In this document: positions 20,762-33,466 of the stretch, one piece after another
How positions within the stretch are numbered: the first letter of the stretch is position 1
Layout: the number at the start of each line of letters is the position of its first letter
Origin: Anthoceros angustus
Taxonomy: Eukaryota > Streptophyta > Anthocerotopsida > Anthocerotales > Anthocerotaceae
Direction of reading: 5' to 3'
Assembly (NCBI GenBank): GCA_010909165.1
Contig: VJWM01000044.1
Span: forward strand, 1,488,001 to 1,552,000
DNA length: 64,000 bases
Program-made: the position numbers and the translations under genes
The notes under the pieces: model-generated
The model's database searches: none
What the model was told of the DNA's origin: nothing
The model's input: the letters and a program-made list of their open reading frames with translations, nothing else

Positions 20762-20976
20762 CTAATGTGCTGTGCCTAGCCTTTGAGAAAGCATGATCAG
20801 ACATAGTCCTGCAGCTGTTGTATGCTTAGAATGCAGGGGCTTGGATAATGCTTTAGTAAGCAAGTCAGCTATGTTATCACCAGTAGGGATATATTTTACC
20901 TCCACCTCACCTATGTCTGATGCTTGCCTAATAAAGTGATGAGTGATCTCAATGTGCTTTGAGCGAGCATGGAAGA
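20762..20976 (-). CDS. Copia B pol C terminus (RNase H end), separated part
   Basis: This encodes HARSKHIEITHHFIRQ, then EVKYIPTGDNIADLLTKALS, the usual C-terminal end of Copia pol. It continues directly from the pol ORF at 29,072 if the Gypsy (20,977-29,066) and one copy of its GAAGA target duplication are removed. Confidence 0.9.
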
Positions 20977-22140
20977 TGTGGGCTATGCACTTCCCTGGGG
21001 AGTTAGGAAATAAGTAGGGTTTCTGTTTTTTTTTAGGATTGAAGGATAAATAAGGCGGAAAAGGAGGAATAAATTGGGGTAGCGCTCGGACGAGGCTCGG
21101 AGTATACTCGGACCACAAGTCGGACCCGGTAATAATCCGGACCACGAGGTCCGGACCCGAGGAGGAGGTCCGGACCTAGCCGTGGGACCAGGAAATAAGC
21201 CGGACTCACAGTTGAGTCGAGGCAGACCTCGAGGTCCGGACCTGTGGAGGAGCCCCTTCGACTTACGCTTAGGGGAGCCGATAATGGTGGTGGCCCCGTG
21301 AAGGACCCGAGGAGGCGAGGGAGGATGGCGTCGTGGTAGCGGTTGTCGACCGTAGCTAACGGCGGATTAGGGGAGAGGAGGGCCCGCCTCACGGATCATC
21401 CGATTGGGGTGCACCACAAGCTGTCGGGGCGAGTTGGACCACCCATTCCGAGGACCTTCCCACCCAGTCGTGAAGGAGATAGGGGATAGGTAGGCGGCCG
21501 ATTAGGGTATACCGGTAGCTGCTCGGCTCGAGAATAGGGGTGTAATAAAGGCGCCACCTTGGGCGCGATATAAGAGAGGTGCTCTAGTAAAGCATCTTTC
21601 TCTTGGTGTTGATGCCGCGTTCTTGCGGACCTTTGTGAGTCTTCTTGCTAACGTGAGTCTGAGTCAGCGGCGAGCACGGCAGCTCGGGAGATTGATCAAG
21701 GTCCGGTGGCGGACTTAGCGTTGTGGTGTGTGCGGGGAAGGGTGGTGGTGATCGTGCTCGTCGCGGCGGCCCGGAGCAATTTGGGCAGCGTGGCCGGAGG
21801 AACTCGGGAGGGTGTAGAGCCGGACGGAGGCCCGGAGCAGCGGAGGAGGTCGGCTGCGTAACCAGCGTCTTTTCTAAGGCGAAGAGTGTAGCGTGAGAGG
21901 AGAGAGGAAAGGATCGTGAGGATGTATGTGAGCGATCTGACTGACGGGTCCCTAAGCGTTTGGCCATACCGGGCACACAGTGCGTTGTGAGTAGTTAGGA
22001 GTATGTGTGTGTTGAGGCGAGCAGGCGCTAAGGGCGGTAGAATCACAAGCGTGATGCGGCCTATCATTCCCTTGGGAGCGGACTTCTTCCTACAACGACA
22101 CGGATTGTGCGCCGGTGGCCATCGGCAAAAGTCCGCCACA
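20977..22140 (+). repeat. Gypsy 5' LTR (about 1,164 bp)
   Basis: It starts TGTGGGCTATGC and ends AGTCCGCCACA. A TATA-like GATATAAGAGAG lies at about 21,565-21,575. The stretch at 21,060-21,250 is rich in CGGACC/GGTCCG repeats, and most differences from the 3' LTR fall there and in other CG-rich tracts. Confidence 0.9.
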
Positions 22141-22158
22141 TTTTGGCGCCGTTGCGGG
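22141..22158 (+). other. Gypsy primer-binding site
   Basis: TTTTGGCGCCGTTGCGGG lies directly after the 5' LTR. It resembles the TGGCGCCGTTGCCGGGGA PBS found in several plant Gypsy lineages. Confidence 0.75.
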
Positions 22159-22199
22159 AATGAAATCGATGCGTGGTCAAAGTGCGTCCTTAGGAAGAG

Positions 22200-23730
22200 A
22201 AGGTAAGTGAATGCGTGGCGGTCGGCGGCGGTCAAGAGTGAACCGTCGGGAGGATCGGACGTGGTCACCTCGCGTGCTCTCCGAGCCGTGAGAGGAGAGA
22301 GGCGTCAAACCCAGAGAGCACCGTCGATCGGAGGAGGGAGAACGTGGTCGAATTGTCGGACCAAGGCAGTCACGAGTGCGAGGGGCACGGAAGAAGGTAG
22401 GGCGCCACGCCTAACCGATGGCGGCGGCCATGGCCCCTACCTCGACCAAACAAGCGTACTCCATATTCGGAGGGAAGAAGGAGGCGGGATGCGGAGACCT
22501 TTGTGGAGGACTTCGTGTCCAAAGCCAACTTCAACGGAGAGGGAGGCGGCAGCGCTCATCCAGCTTTTCCAAGGGGTTCTCCGAGGACACCGCTCAATGG
22601 TATCGGAGAAAGTACCGACCACCGGAGAATGCCCCACCCGCCTCGTTTGAAGCTTTGAAAATGCCTTCTTAGAACGGTTTCGAGGATCGACCGGGAGGGT
22701 ATGTATTATCAAAGTTGGAAAATCAGGCGAGGAAGAAGGAGAAGCCGGGCTCAGACATCGAGCGGTTCTATGCCCCGAGGATCGGCATCCAACCCATACC
22801 ACGATGCAAGCGGTGGTTCGCGGCGGTCTAGCCAAACCCATGGCTGTGCACGCCCCGCCGCCGAGAAGGGCGTGGGCAAGGCGGTCGAGCGGCCGAAAAC
22901 TACGAGGAATCGCTACATCGAGGATAAAGAAATCCGCTCAAGGAGGCAAGAAGAAGAAGAAGCGGGGTTCGGACTCAGGAGGAAGAGTCTTGAGAGGAGG
23001 AGGAAGACCAATCGGAGGTGTCTTGGAGGAGGAGGCGTCCAGAAGAAGAGGTCTCTAGCGAGGAAGAGTATCCCAAGAAGAAGAAGCGGGGTTCGGACTC
23101 AGGAGGAAGAGTCTTGAGAGGAGGAGGAAGACCAATCGGAGGTGTCTTGGAGGAGGAGGCGTCCAGAAGAAGAAGAGGTCTCTAGGAAGAGTATCCCAAG
23201 AAGAAGAAGAGCAAGAAGCCCGGCTAAAAGAAGCAGGGTAAGAAGGAGGTGGTGACACCAGCACCGGTCCGAGAAGCTCCGCCGGACCCGACTCCCTCAA
23301 AGGAGGTAGCAGGTCTGCGGGAGGACCTGGAAAAAGTGATAAAGAGAGTAGAGGACCTGGCGATAAACCAGGTTAAGGACCGAGAGCGGCGGAAAACACC
23401 GACTACGGTGCGAACGCATCTCTGGTGTGCCGTGTGCCAGCAACACGGCCATTCGAAATCCAACTGCCCCTCAAGGCCGGTGCATCAAGTGGACTACGAA
23501 TACGAGGAGGAGGCTGAGGAGCAATGGGAAGAGGCCTATCAGTGCAGAAGCCCCTCGGGCGATATCCCAAAACCATGTATCCGCCAACCGGAGGTCCGTC
23601 AACGAGCCCCACCGATGCAAAGACCGCATGGGAGCCCTTCGTATCCTCCGTGCAGTGGTAGTGCATTGGGCTGGGAATCCGCCATTACTCCAACGCGTGT
23701 CCGTACCCAGGCGGGGTAATGGGGACTTGA
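22200..23730 (+). pseudogene. Gypsy gag with zinc knuckle
   Basis: Gag-like peptides appear in all three frames. Near 23,425-23,470 one frame reads CAVCQQHGHSKSNCP, a CCHC zinc knuckle. Upstream, 22,930-23,215 is a Lys/Glu/Arg-rich repeat: a roughly 130-base segment containing GAAGAAGAAGCGGGGTTCGG is duplicated (about 22,950 and 23,083). Numerous frameshifts prevent a single ORF. Confidence 0.7.
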
Positions 23731-24460
23731 CGTGTGGCGGCAGCGGTGGGCATATGAGGCGATGCGCTATGTCCCAACCCCGCAGGCAGTGCGATATGCC
23801 ACACCAAGCGGAGAACCCCGACCACCAACGCCACCTCCTAAGGGCTGACGTCGGCAAGTCGAAGATGCTCGATTGGCGGAGTGGGAAGAGATTCCCAGTG
23901 CGAGATGGAAAAGAACAAGAAGGTGCGGTGGGGTGTCGAAAGGAAGGGAGTCGGGAGTGGAAATCTTGGAGGTGTCTACTCGTAGCCGAAGGAAGGAGCG
24001 ACGAGAAAGGCGATTGAAGAAGAACAAAGGCGGAGAAGCGTCACGGGCCGAGGAAGGCAATCAAGCGGAAATACCAGCAGAGGATCCGGCCATGAAGGAG
24101 GGTGGGCGGCTCTGGGAGGATTACCGAAGGAAGTTCTCCGTCAGGGGAGGAGAAGGGGCGGTGCCTCCGCGGCCGATTTCCGGACGTGGTCAGGAGGTGG
24201 AGATGTTGCGGAGGAAATGCGCAAGCATCCGGAGAATACCGAACACAAGTGACCGGGAGAGGATGAGGACGCAGCAGGATCCTCGATTGGGGTAGAAGCC
24301 TCTGCCCCTTTAATGTGGACGATGATGAATCGGCACCTTGTGTCCTTTCGGCGCGAGGATAACCCGAAATACCGGCAAGAGGTCCGTCGGGCCGTTAGGA
24401 AACCCACCTCGGCGGAGCACCAAAGCCGGAAGGGTAGCAGTGGAAGTGAGGTGGTGTCCC
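23731..24460 (+). pseudogene. Gypsy gag-protease linker
   Basis: This is a charged, Glu/Arg/Lys-rich coding-like sequence in shifting frames, with no motif I can name. Its position between zinc knuckle and protease indicates the variable linker. Confidence 0.4.
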
Positions 24461-24700
24461 ATACGGACCCAGGCGCCCGATGGTACAAGTGGAGATTGGA
24501 TGTATCATCAAGGATGTACCGTTGGACACGGGTCCGAGTCAACCTCATCAAGCCACGGCACGAAAATTGGGCTTCACATCCTTGAACCCTCAACGAAGAC
24601 TCGAGAATGGCGGACATGTCAAGAAGAGATCCGTGGGAGTTAACCGAGTCTTGGCCACCATAGCGCACCCTACAAACCGGATTTTGTTGTGATCAAACCG
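24461..24700 (+). pseudogene. Gypsy aspartic protease
   Basis: A frame starting near 24,480 gives a hydrophobic strand followed by DVPLDTG, the retropepsin active site, then ATARKLGF as in Gypsy proteases. The residue after DTG is altered and the frame then breaks. Confidence 0.65.
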
Positions 24701-25329
24701 GCCGGACCATTAGGGTATGAGGTGTTCTTTGGGCGGCCATGGTGGGTTGGCCAGACAAGCTACACTTTGGAAGGAAGGAGATTCACTTCAAGCCGGTGGT
24801 GGGACCCTAAGGTGCGAGAAGGAGGTTGCTATCACGGAGCAAGGACACCTATTGTGGGAAGCTGAGCACTACCGAAGGGTATACCTCGTGGAGGACTCCA
24901 AGCGAACAAGATAGTTCAGGAGGCGTACCCTTTCGCCAAGATCCGGTCCGAGGAGGAGATGGACTACCGGCGGGATGCCTTTGGTGCGGAAGTGGTTGAT
25001 TGTTTTGAGTAAACGCCACAACGGGCCGGAGGAAGGAAGTGAAGAGGAGGTCGGACCCGGGAGGCAGTGAAGAGTCGGACCAAGGAAAAGCGGACATCGA
25101 AGGAGTAACACGATTCACCTCACGAGCTCTTGAGAGAATGGGGATGCGAGGACGATCCCGAGGAGGACGAGGGGTTTGGGCCGAGGAGCAGGAGGCAGTG
25201 AACCCGGACGTGGAAGAAGTGGAGGTCCGGCCAGCAAATTCACGAAGTTTAAGAAAGGCATGCCTCGGACTGAAGGAAGGACTAAAGCACTGGGGAGTTT
25301 TGCGGTGTTCGCCTTCAAGGTCACGGACA

Positions 25330-26190
25330 TGAAGGGCATTCAAGAAGTGGGAGAGCATAAGATCGATTTGAAGCCGGAGGCGGTGCCGGTCGAATCCGAC
25401 AATACAAGCTCAACCCCAAGTATTCGATCAAGGTGAAGGAGGTCCTTGATAAGTACACGGAGGCGGACATCATTTTCCCCATCGTCAGCAGTGAGTGGGT
25501 CGCTGATTGGTGGTTCCCAAGAAAGCACAAATTCGGTATGCCAAGATTGGAGGAAGCTCAAGAACGGAGAAGGACCACTTCCGATGCCATTCGTGACGAC
25601 ATTTTGGACAAGGTGGTGGACGGACTACTTACTCCTTCTGGATGGCTACTCCGGATATAACCAATTGCACCTAAGGGAGTGATTTGGACAAGACGACCTT
25701 CACTCTGAGTGGGGGCGTTTGCCTACAAGAGAAGTGCCTTTGGGATGACCGAGCGCCGGTCGTTCATGCGTATGGTGACCAACGTCTTAGTGACTTCGAG
25801 GGACTTCATGGAGATATTCTGGATGATTTTGTGTGCATGGGGAGCGGGACAAACACCTTGGGCATCTAAGAAGGTGCTTGGGCTGGGAGACTCAATTGAG
25901 CCTACACCCGAGAAATGCTACTTTGGAATGACGGAGGGAATCTTCTTTGGGACATCGGGTGTCGGCGGGGAATCGAGGTGGACCAGACAAGGTCCGGTCA
26001 TCCGATCTCTCCGGCCAGAACCTAAAGGAGCCGAGAGGTTTCACAGGAATGGTGGGATACTACCGCGGTTTATTAAGGACTTTGCGAAGAGGGCTAAGTT
26101 AGCGGAACTCTGCGGAAGGAGGAGGTTTGGACACAGTCACGGGAGCGAGAGGAGGCCTTTGATTCTGAGAACACCTTGGTAAGCGCACGG
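25330..26190 (+). pseudogene. Gypsy reverse transcriptase
   Basis: In shifting frames the sequence gives VLDKYTEADIIFPI, KHKFGMPRLEEAQ, LDKVVDGLL, LLLDGYSGYNQLHL and DKTTFTLS, followed by GAFAYKRSAFGMTERR. These are conserved Gypsy RT blocks. The YxDD equivalent is present as a broken LDDF segment near 25,820-25,835. At least five frame changes occur. Confidence 0.75.
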
Positions 26191-26880
26191 TTCTAAGAGG
26201 ACGGGGAGCAGAAATTTCATGTGTATGTAGATGTCCGCTTTTGCTATCGGAGTAGTCTTGAGCCGGAAGGGCGACAAGCGGCGGGATTATCCGTATACTA
26301 CGGGCGGACTCACCCACGGCAATACACAACTACAGGCCAAGCACGGGTATGGTATATCTTGTCAAGAAATTCGACACTACCTACTACCGGTGAGTTTGTG
26401 TTCTATGTAGACCACTTTTGAAGCATCGGTGAATAAGACGGACTGTCGGACGGATAGCAAGGTGGATATTGTTGCTGCGAGGAGTTCACGTTGAAGTGGA
26501 AACAAGACAAGGGAGGCGCACCAAAATGCGATTTCATCACGATTGAAAACAGGCGGTGTTGAGAGATCAGGAAGATGCGTTCCCGGATGAGACATTGGTT
26601 GCCGCAGTAAAAGTACAACCGGAGGAGCCCAGCCGACCGAACCCCAAGCTACGAGCGGCCTTAGCGAGCGGAGAAGGGAGGGCCGCGGTGTCCGACCTAC
26701 GAAGAAATAGAGCGGTACCTCTGGGGAATGGAGCTTCCCGAAAATCTGACTCGTGGACAGAGGGAGGCATTCGTGCACTATGCTCGACCCTTGAGAATGT
26801 ACAACGGTGTGTGTTCAAATTAGGGCGGACGGAGTAGAACGAAGGTACTTGCGAGCAGGAGGCGGTCGTCGAGGAATGCA
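26191..26880 (+). pseudogene. Gypsy RNase H and connection region
   Basis: Fragments such as FHVYVDVR and a later EFVFYVDHF (26,390-26,420) fit Gypsy RNase H. The remainder is uninterpretable because of frame changes. Confidence 0.45.
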
Positions 26881-27520
26881 CGAAGGATTGGGGTGGACAC
26901 TACGCAAAGACAGTCACCACCAAAAGATTTTGAAGCGGGATCTTGGTGGCCAACAATGTATGGGGACACCCACCGGTTTGTGAAGAAGTGTGATGCTTGT
27001 CGGATCGGAAAGCCAACCCCGACACGGTGGCCGCTAGTACCGATATTGGCGCACCTTCGAAAAGTGGGGTATTGACTTTGTTGGACCTATCTGACCTCGA
27101 CAAGACACACAAAGGAGATACATCCGGTGGCGGACTCGCACGGTGGGTAGAGGCGGTGGCGACAAGAACGGACTCCGCAAACACTGTGGCCAAATTCCTG
27201 TACGAGAACATCATAACCCGGTACGGATGTCCGCTGCAGTTGGTAAGTGATAGGGGAACCCATTTCCTTAATGATGTGGTGGCCGCCATGACGGAGTATT
27301 TCGGCATCAATCATCGCAAGACGGCACCCTACAATCCTAAGGCCAATGGGCTGACAGAGAAGACAAATGGGCTCATCTGCAGGATTCTGAATAAACTCAC
27401 AGTGAACTACGCCCATGACTGGGATACCAAGCCATCCGCCTTGTGGGCGTTCGGACAGAGAGAAGGTGACCACACAACGGACCCTTACTTCTTGACCTAC
27501 GGACACTCTCCGTAATGCCG
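26881..27520 (+). pseudogene. Gypsy integrase
   Basis: The zinc-finger part (KKCDACRIGKPTPTR) is at 26,985-27,030. The core (TRYGCPLQLVSDRGTHFLND, then HRKTAPYNPKANGLTEKTNG) is at 27,210-27,375. The core frame is open for 172 codons. It would catalyse integration; here it is interrupted before and after. Confidence 0.8.
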
Positions 27521-27898
27521 GTGGGGTTTGAAGTGCCCACTTTTCGAGTAATGATGGAAGGAGGCGCGGAGGAAAGCCAGCTCGGCGACTCTTGGGGTTT
27601 GTGCAACACACAGAGGATGTGGAAGAAGCTCGGTGAAGATGCGATTGGTGCAAAACCGGTGAAGATTTGGCACGATCGCGGAATCGGGAGTATGTAAAGG
27701 AAGGGACTGGCCCTCCTTTATGATAGTCGTACATGCATTTTCCGTGCAAACTTCACGAGATGGATGGGTCCGTACCAAGTGGTGCAAGTATATGACAACG
27801 GGTCCGTCCACTGACTAGATGGAGGCTGTGCCCACTCGGGTGAGCGGGTGGCGGGTGAAGAAGTATCATGCTTAGTGTTGGCGGAGACGCCAACAGAT

Positions 27899-27911
27899 GA
27901 GAAGGGGAGTA
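27899..27911 (+). other. Gypsy polypurine tract
   Basis: GAGAAGGGGAGTA lies directly upstream of the 3' LTR start TGTGGG, the expected plus-strand primer site. Confidence 0.8.
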
Positions 27912-29066
27912 TGTGGGCTATGCACTTCCCTGGGGAGTTAGGAAATAAGTAGGGTTTCTGTTTTTTTTAGGATTGAAGGATAAATAAGGCGGAAAAGGAG
28001 GAATAAATTGGGGTGGCGCTCGGACGAGGCTCGGGTATACTCGGACCACAAGTCCGGACCACGAGGTCCGGACCACGAGGTCCGGACCACGAGGTCCGGA
28101 CCCGGGAAATAAGCGGACTCCACGAGAGTTCGGGGAGTCGAGGCAGACCTCGAGGGGCCGAGGTGGCGATGAGGAGGAGCCCTTGAGAGCCGATAGTTGG
28201 TGGCCCCACCCCCAAGGACCTGTGGAGGCAGGAGGATGACGTCGTGGTAGCGGTTGTCGACCAGAGCTAACTGACGAGATTCGGGAGAGGAGGGCCCGCC
28301 TCACGGATCATCCGATTAGCACTGGCTGTGGGGGGTTGGACCACCCATTCAAGGCGGGGCCAGGACCTCCACAGTGTGAGATAGAGGTAGGGGTAGGCGG
28401 CGATTAGGGTATACCGGTGGCTATCATTTCGAATAGGGGTGTAATAAAGGCGCCACCTTGGGCGCGATATAAGAGAGGAGGCTGCTCTAGTAAAGCATCT
28501 TTCTCTTGGTGTTGATGCCGCGTTCTTGCAGACCTTTGTGAGTCTTCTTGCTAACGTGAGTCACGAGTCCGCGACGGCAGCTCGGGAGATTGATCAAGGT
28601 CCCAGTGACGGACTTAACGCGTTGTGGTGTGTGCAGGGAAGGGTGACTGGTGATCCGTGCTCGTCCCGGCCAGCGGCCCGAGCGGATGGGAACGTGAGCC
28701 GGAGGAACTCGGGAGGTGTGTAGAGCCGGACGGAGAGGCCCGCGAACGACGGAGGAGGTCCGGATGCGTAACCAGCGTGTCTTTTCTAAGATCAAGAGTG
28801 TAGCGTGAGAGGAGAGAAGAAAGGACCGATGCGTGAAGGATGTATGTGAACGATACGGAGCAGGTCCCTAAGCGTTTAGCCATACCGGGCCCTGCGGTGC
28901 CACGTTGTGAGTAGTTAGGAGTATGTGTGTGCGAGGCGAACGAGCACTAAGGACGGTAAGAATCACCAAACGCGTAACGCCTATCATTCCCTTGGGAACG
29001 GACTTCTTCCTACAACGACACGGGATTGTGCGCGCCCGGCTGGCCATCAGCAAAAGTCCCGCCACA
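27912..29066 (+). repeat. Gypsy 3' LTR (about 1,155 bp)
   Basis: Same termini as 20,977-22,140. AT-rich parts, such as the first 60 bases and the TATA region, are nearly identical, while CG-rich parts differ by many small indels. Confidence 0.9.
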
Positions 29067-29071
29067 GAAGA

Positions 29072-32000
29072 CAGGATTCTTGGATAACGCTATGGCTGAT
29101 TGGTTATCACACCATACCCTTGTAGCTCCTGCTGGCAGCTGTTGGAGACCTCTAAGGAAAGAACGTATCCAGATCACCTCACGGGCAGCTTGAGACAAAG
29201 CTCCATACTCAGCTTCAGTCGAAGATAAACAAATGGTAGTCAACTTTTTGCTCGACCACGAAACCACTGAGCCTCCTAATAAATTGCAATATGCTGCTAT
29301 GCTTCTCCTAGAGTCTGGGTCCCCAGCCCAGTCTGCATCACAGTAAGATGTGAGGATCAGGCCTCCAGCCTGCTTTGTATACTTGAGCCCTAGTCTCGGA
29401 GTGCCCTTTAAATAACGGAAAATCCGTTTCACAGCTATCCAGTGAGCTTCACCGGGATTCTCGAGGAACTGTGAAACATTACTAACAGCCCTCGCAATGT
29501 CCAACCGCGTCCAGGCTGCTAAATAGATGAGACTCCCGACTGCTTGCCTGTAAGGGCGTGAGGACATCAAGTCCTTCTCCTCTTGTGTTGTCGGGCATTG
29601 CTCCTTTGACAGCTTCTCACCTGTAGACATTGGAGTCGAGACTGGACGCGCATCTGACATATGGAAACGTTGTAACAACTGGTGAACAAAATGTTCCTGG
29701 TGGATTTCCACAGTGTGCCTATCAGAAGAGAACTGAAACTGAACTCCTAAAGAAAAACATAACTCACCTAAATCTGTCATGTCAAAACGAGACAACAAGA
29801 CACTCTTAATTCTAGCCATCAAAACCAAAGATGTACTAAAAAGGAAGTTATCATCAACGTAAACTGACAATATTAGGAAATCCTCTCCATCCCAAAGTAT
29901 ATAGACACTACTATCAGCATCTAAACATATGAATCCTAACTCAATAAGCAAAGCATGAAATGTTTCATTCCAGGCTCTACTGGATTGCTTGAGGCCATAA
30001 AGTGTTTTAAGTAGCAAACAAACTTTGTCCTTGTCCACTTGAAAGCCCTCTGGCTGCTGCATATATATTTCTTCTTCAAGTGAGCCATTAAGAAAAGTCG
30101 TCTTCACGTCGAGCTGGTGGACATGTAGTCCGTAATGGGCTGCCAAAGATAATAAGATCCTAACTGAAGTAGATTTGACCACAGGAGCGAACGTCTCATT
30201 GTAATCCAAACCAGCAACTTGGCTGTATCCTTTGGCAACAAGCCTTGCCTTATATCGGCCCACGCTACCATCAGTATTGAGCTTCTTTTTAAAGACCCAC
30301 TTACATGAGACAGGTTTGCGACCTGGGGGTAAGTCCACAAGTTTCCAAGTACCATTAGCTATGAGAGAATTATACTCAGCGTCTATGGCGGCCTTCCAAA
30401 AACCGGATTCTGGACCCTCTAAAGCCTCCTTATATGTAGCAGGTTCACCTAAGGAGGAGGAGGCACTAAGAGCAGTAGCAAAATGAGAGTCCAACGCAGC
30501 AAGGCCAACTTGAAAAGAAGGATCAAACCACTCATGCATTGGTCGACGAAGACGAGAGGAACGTCTAATGGGAACATCTTCAGCAGGAGTAGAAGTAGCA
30601 TCTACAGGTTCCGCTACGACTGGCGGTTCGAAGGTAGCGAGAGGAGGATCAACAGAGAGTTCATGTGCATCAGCAGCGGAAGGTTCAGCTAGAGTAGGCT
30701 CAAGAGGGACTGGAGGGTCAACTGTTACAGGTTCAACAACAGGAACGGGTGCAGCAATGGGAGATAGGACCATCTCATCTGATTCAGAAGGTGATGATTG
30801 GGACTGCATGTTGGGCCCCCGTGAAGCTGAAGAAGTTGAGCCTACAGGTGAATCTTCAAAATCAAAGATGGAAACATCAGTGTCATTGTCAGCAACATAA
30901 TCCATGTCATCATCTACACCATGAATTGTGGCTGGTAGTGGTGCAGAAGAGGGAGAAAGCAAACTGTCATGTCTTCGCAACAAAGCATGCTCATGAAAAA
31001 TGACACTACGAGAATATGACAGCTGCCTTGTGCTGGGATCAAACAGCTTATAGCCCTTCACATCTTCAGCATAACCAACAAAAATACGCCTTACTGCCTT
31101 GGGATCTAGCTTGCTGCGAAGTTGAGAAGGAACAAGAGCATATGTTGGGCTGCCAAAAATCCGCAAATGTGTGATGCGAGGCTTCTTGCCTATCCACCGT
31201 TCATAGGGGGTGATGAGCCCAAGTTCCTTCGTAGGGAGTCGATTCTGAACATAATTCGCAGCAACAAGTGCCTCAGCCCAATAGCCACGAGTTAAACCAG
31301 CGAAAGATAAGCTAGAAAGTGTGGCTTCCTGAAGAGTCCTATTTTTCCGTTCAGCAAAAGCATTCTGTGCCGGGGTACATGGAACAGTGAACTGATGGAT
31401 CACTCCTTCTGAAGAACAAAAAACCGAAAAAGCATGACTGATATATTCTCCACCATTATCAGATCTGAAAATCTTGAGCTTACAGCCTGTCTGCCTCTGT
31501 GCCATGGTGACAAAATCTTGAAAACAACTGAAAGTATCACTTTTGCTGTGGAGCACGTAAACTGTACAGTAACGGCTCCACTCGTCAATAAAGGTTAGAA
31601 AATAATAGGCACCACTAAAGGATGCTGTGGACATGGGTCCACAAAGGTCACTATGGAGTGTATGAAGGAGACTAGGAGCTCTAGACATATTTTGATCTCG
31701 AAAGGGTTGGGAGATGGCTTTACTTACTTGACATGAGTCACAAAATGCCTGGTTGTCAAAGGGAAAAGACAAGGAATCTCGAAAGGAAGTGTTGTTCACT
31801 AACAGGGAAAGGCGCTGAAAATTAACATGCCCCAGTCGGCAGTGCCAAAGTTGAGTAGGAGAGAGAGATGTAGTTTGACTAACTTGAACAGTGCTCTGTT
31901 GTGGCAGGGTTCTAACATTCAAGAGATACAAGTCATTATAAGGAGTGCCAGAAAAAATTTCATCCCAACCGGGTATGCTAGAGATAGAACAGCCTGTATG

Positions 32001-32990
32001 GTCAAAGCAAATCCTACAAGAGTGTTCCTCGGTTAGTTTAATGACAGACATCAAGTTTTTAGTCATTGCTGGGACAAAAAGTACACTTGTAAGAATCATG
32101 ACATCTGAATTAGGTAACTCAATCGTGACTGAACCCGAGCCCTTAATGGAAAGACCACTATCATCTCCTAACAGAACGAACTGGTGGTTATCAGAAGAAG
32201 GTACAAAATCACGAAAAGCACACCTGTCATAGCAGATATGGCTGGTGGCCCCCGAATCTAAAAACCACATATCAAACTGTATATGGGTTGACACCAAACA
32301 AACAGCTAATATGGAAGGGGACTTAGCAGGCATAGTTGGTTTGGATGCAGTCAAATTTGATTCGGGTGGATTGCCTTCCTTGCGGGGTTCACCCGCACGC
32401 TTCTTTCTACAATCCCTCTCATAATGGCCTGGAACCTTACACCAATTACATGTAAAGGTTTTCCTTTGGAGGTTGGGTGGCTTGGCTGTTGAATAGCCAC
32501 CTCGTCCTTGTCCACCACGGCCTCGTCCACCGAAGCTCCCTCTGCCTCGGCCAGAAAAGAGAACTCTGGAGTGTTGCTGTGCACCTTGTTTGCCTTTGTG
32601 AAAACTCTTAGTACGTTCCTCTGCTAACAAAGCACCAAATAACTCTTCTAGAGTTAGGGCCGGGAGTCCTCCTGCGGCTGCAGCTGAGGATCTGGCAAAT
32701 TGGGAACTCATGAAATGACTGTAGCCTTCAGGTAGGGATGCAAGTAGACTTGTTCCAGCTTGTTCCTCTGTAAGGATTGTGCCACAATAAGCCAAAGTAG
32801 CACGTGCTGTCCGGAATCGATTAATGTAAGACTCCACAGATTCGTTGTCCTTCATCCTCATGCCATAAAAATCCCTGTGTGCAAATACTTGAGATGCACT
32901 ACTCTTGTCCTTATAGATTTGACTGAAACTATGCCACACAGCTGCAGAGGTGTCAGCACCCAAAGTGTGAGGCAACATGTTTCTATCCAA
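29072..32990 (-). CDS. Copia B gag-pol polyprotein (open, cut at C terminus)
   Basis: About 1,306 codons are open up to the Gypsy insertion. In order: the gag capsid end; a Gly/Arg-rich tract and zinc knuckle CNWCKVPGHYERDC (about residue 180); protease FLDSGATSHI (about 245); integrase zinc finger HCRLGHVNF...CDSC (about 390-425) and core with DLCGP and RSDNGGEY (about 440-500); a Ser/Pro/acidic linker (about 690-810); RT with CKWVFKKKLNTDGS, QLDVKTTFLNG and YVDDN (about 860-1,000); and RNase H with CDADWAGD and STEAEY (about 1,210-1,260). The YVDDN variant differs from the common YVDDM/L. The element's gag start lies in another frame (33,065-33,331). Confidence 0.92.
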
Positions 32991-33064
32991 GGAGGCTATG
33001 AGAATGGAGCAGGCCGCATCCTTCCTCTTCGGTGAGGATGTCGTGACATTGGTTCTTTATGTGA

Positions 33065-33331
33065 CTATTGCGTTAGCGGGCGTCTGGGGCAAATCTCACT
33101 CCCATCGACCACCGACATTAGCTCATTTTCCTCCAGAATCTGCGTCAATCTCATTGACCAGGAATTGTAATCGTTTCCGCTGAAACGATCCTTGTCCCTG
33201 AATTCGATCTTCAGGGTTGTTTGAGGAAGAGCCACCATGGTTGATGTGGATGCCCCCGTTGATGAGGACGTCATTCTTCTGCGAGAACTTGAGGCGTCGT
33301 AGCGTGACGCGTGTGATCTACCCGAGGTCAA
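33065..33331 (-). pseudogene. Copia B gag N-terminal part, frame-shifted
   Basis: It gives KDRFSGNDYNSWSMRLTQIL, the usual start of Copia gag. A stop and a frame change near 33,065-33,000 separate it from the downstream gag-pol ORF. Either the element has a disabled gag or the sequence contains errors here. Confidence 0.75.
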
Positions 33332-33466
33332 CCTCAGATCTGTGACGAGGGCGCCTACACCTTCCCGTCGTCTGCCTTCGCGATTCCCAGCAGTGGGCTC
33401 TCGAGGGCGCCTAAACTGTTCTCCTAAAATGATGCATTCATCAATGTCCGGATCGGATGAGCAGAT

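Larger units (their letters stand above)
20977..29066 (+). mobile_element. Ty3/Gypsy LTR retrotransposon nested in Copia B
   Basis: A plus-strand element with TGTGGG...CCACA LTRs (20,977-22,140 and 27,912-29,066). A GAAGA target duplication is at 20,972-20,976 and 29,067-29,071. A PBS-like TTTTGGCGCCGTTGCGGG follows the first LTR and a polypurine tract (GAGAAGGGGAGTA) precedes the second. The internal order is gag (zinc knuckle), protease (LDTG), RT, RNase H, integrase, which is the Gypsy order. Reading frames are broken many times, mostly in CG-rich stretches. A CG-rich, GGTCCGGACC-containing stretch occurs in the LTRs. Confidence 0.92.
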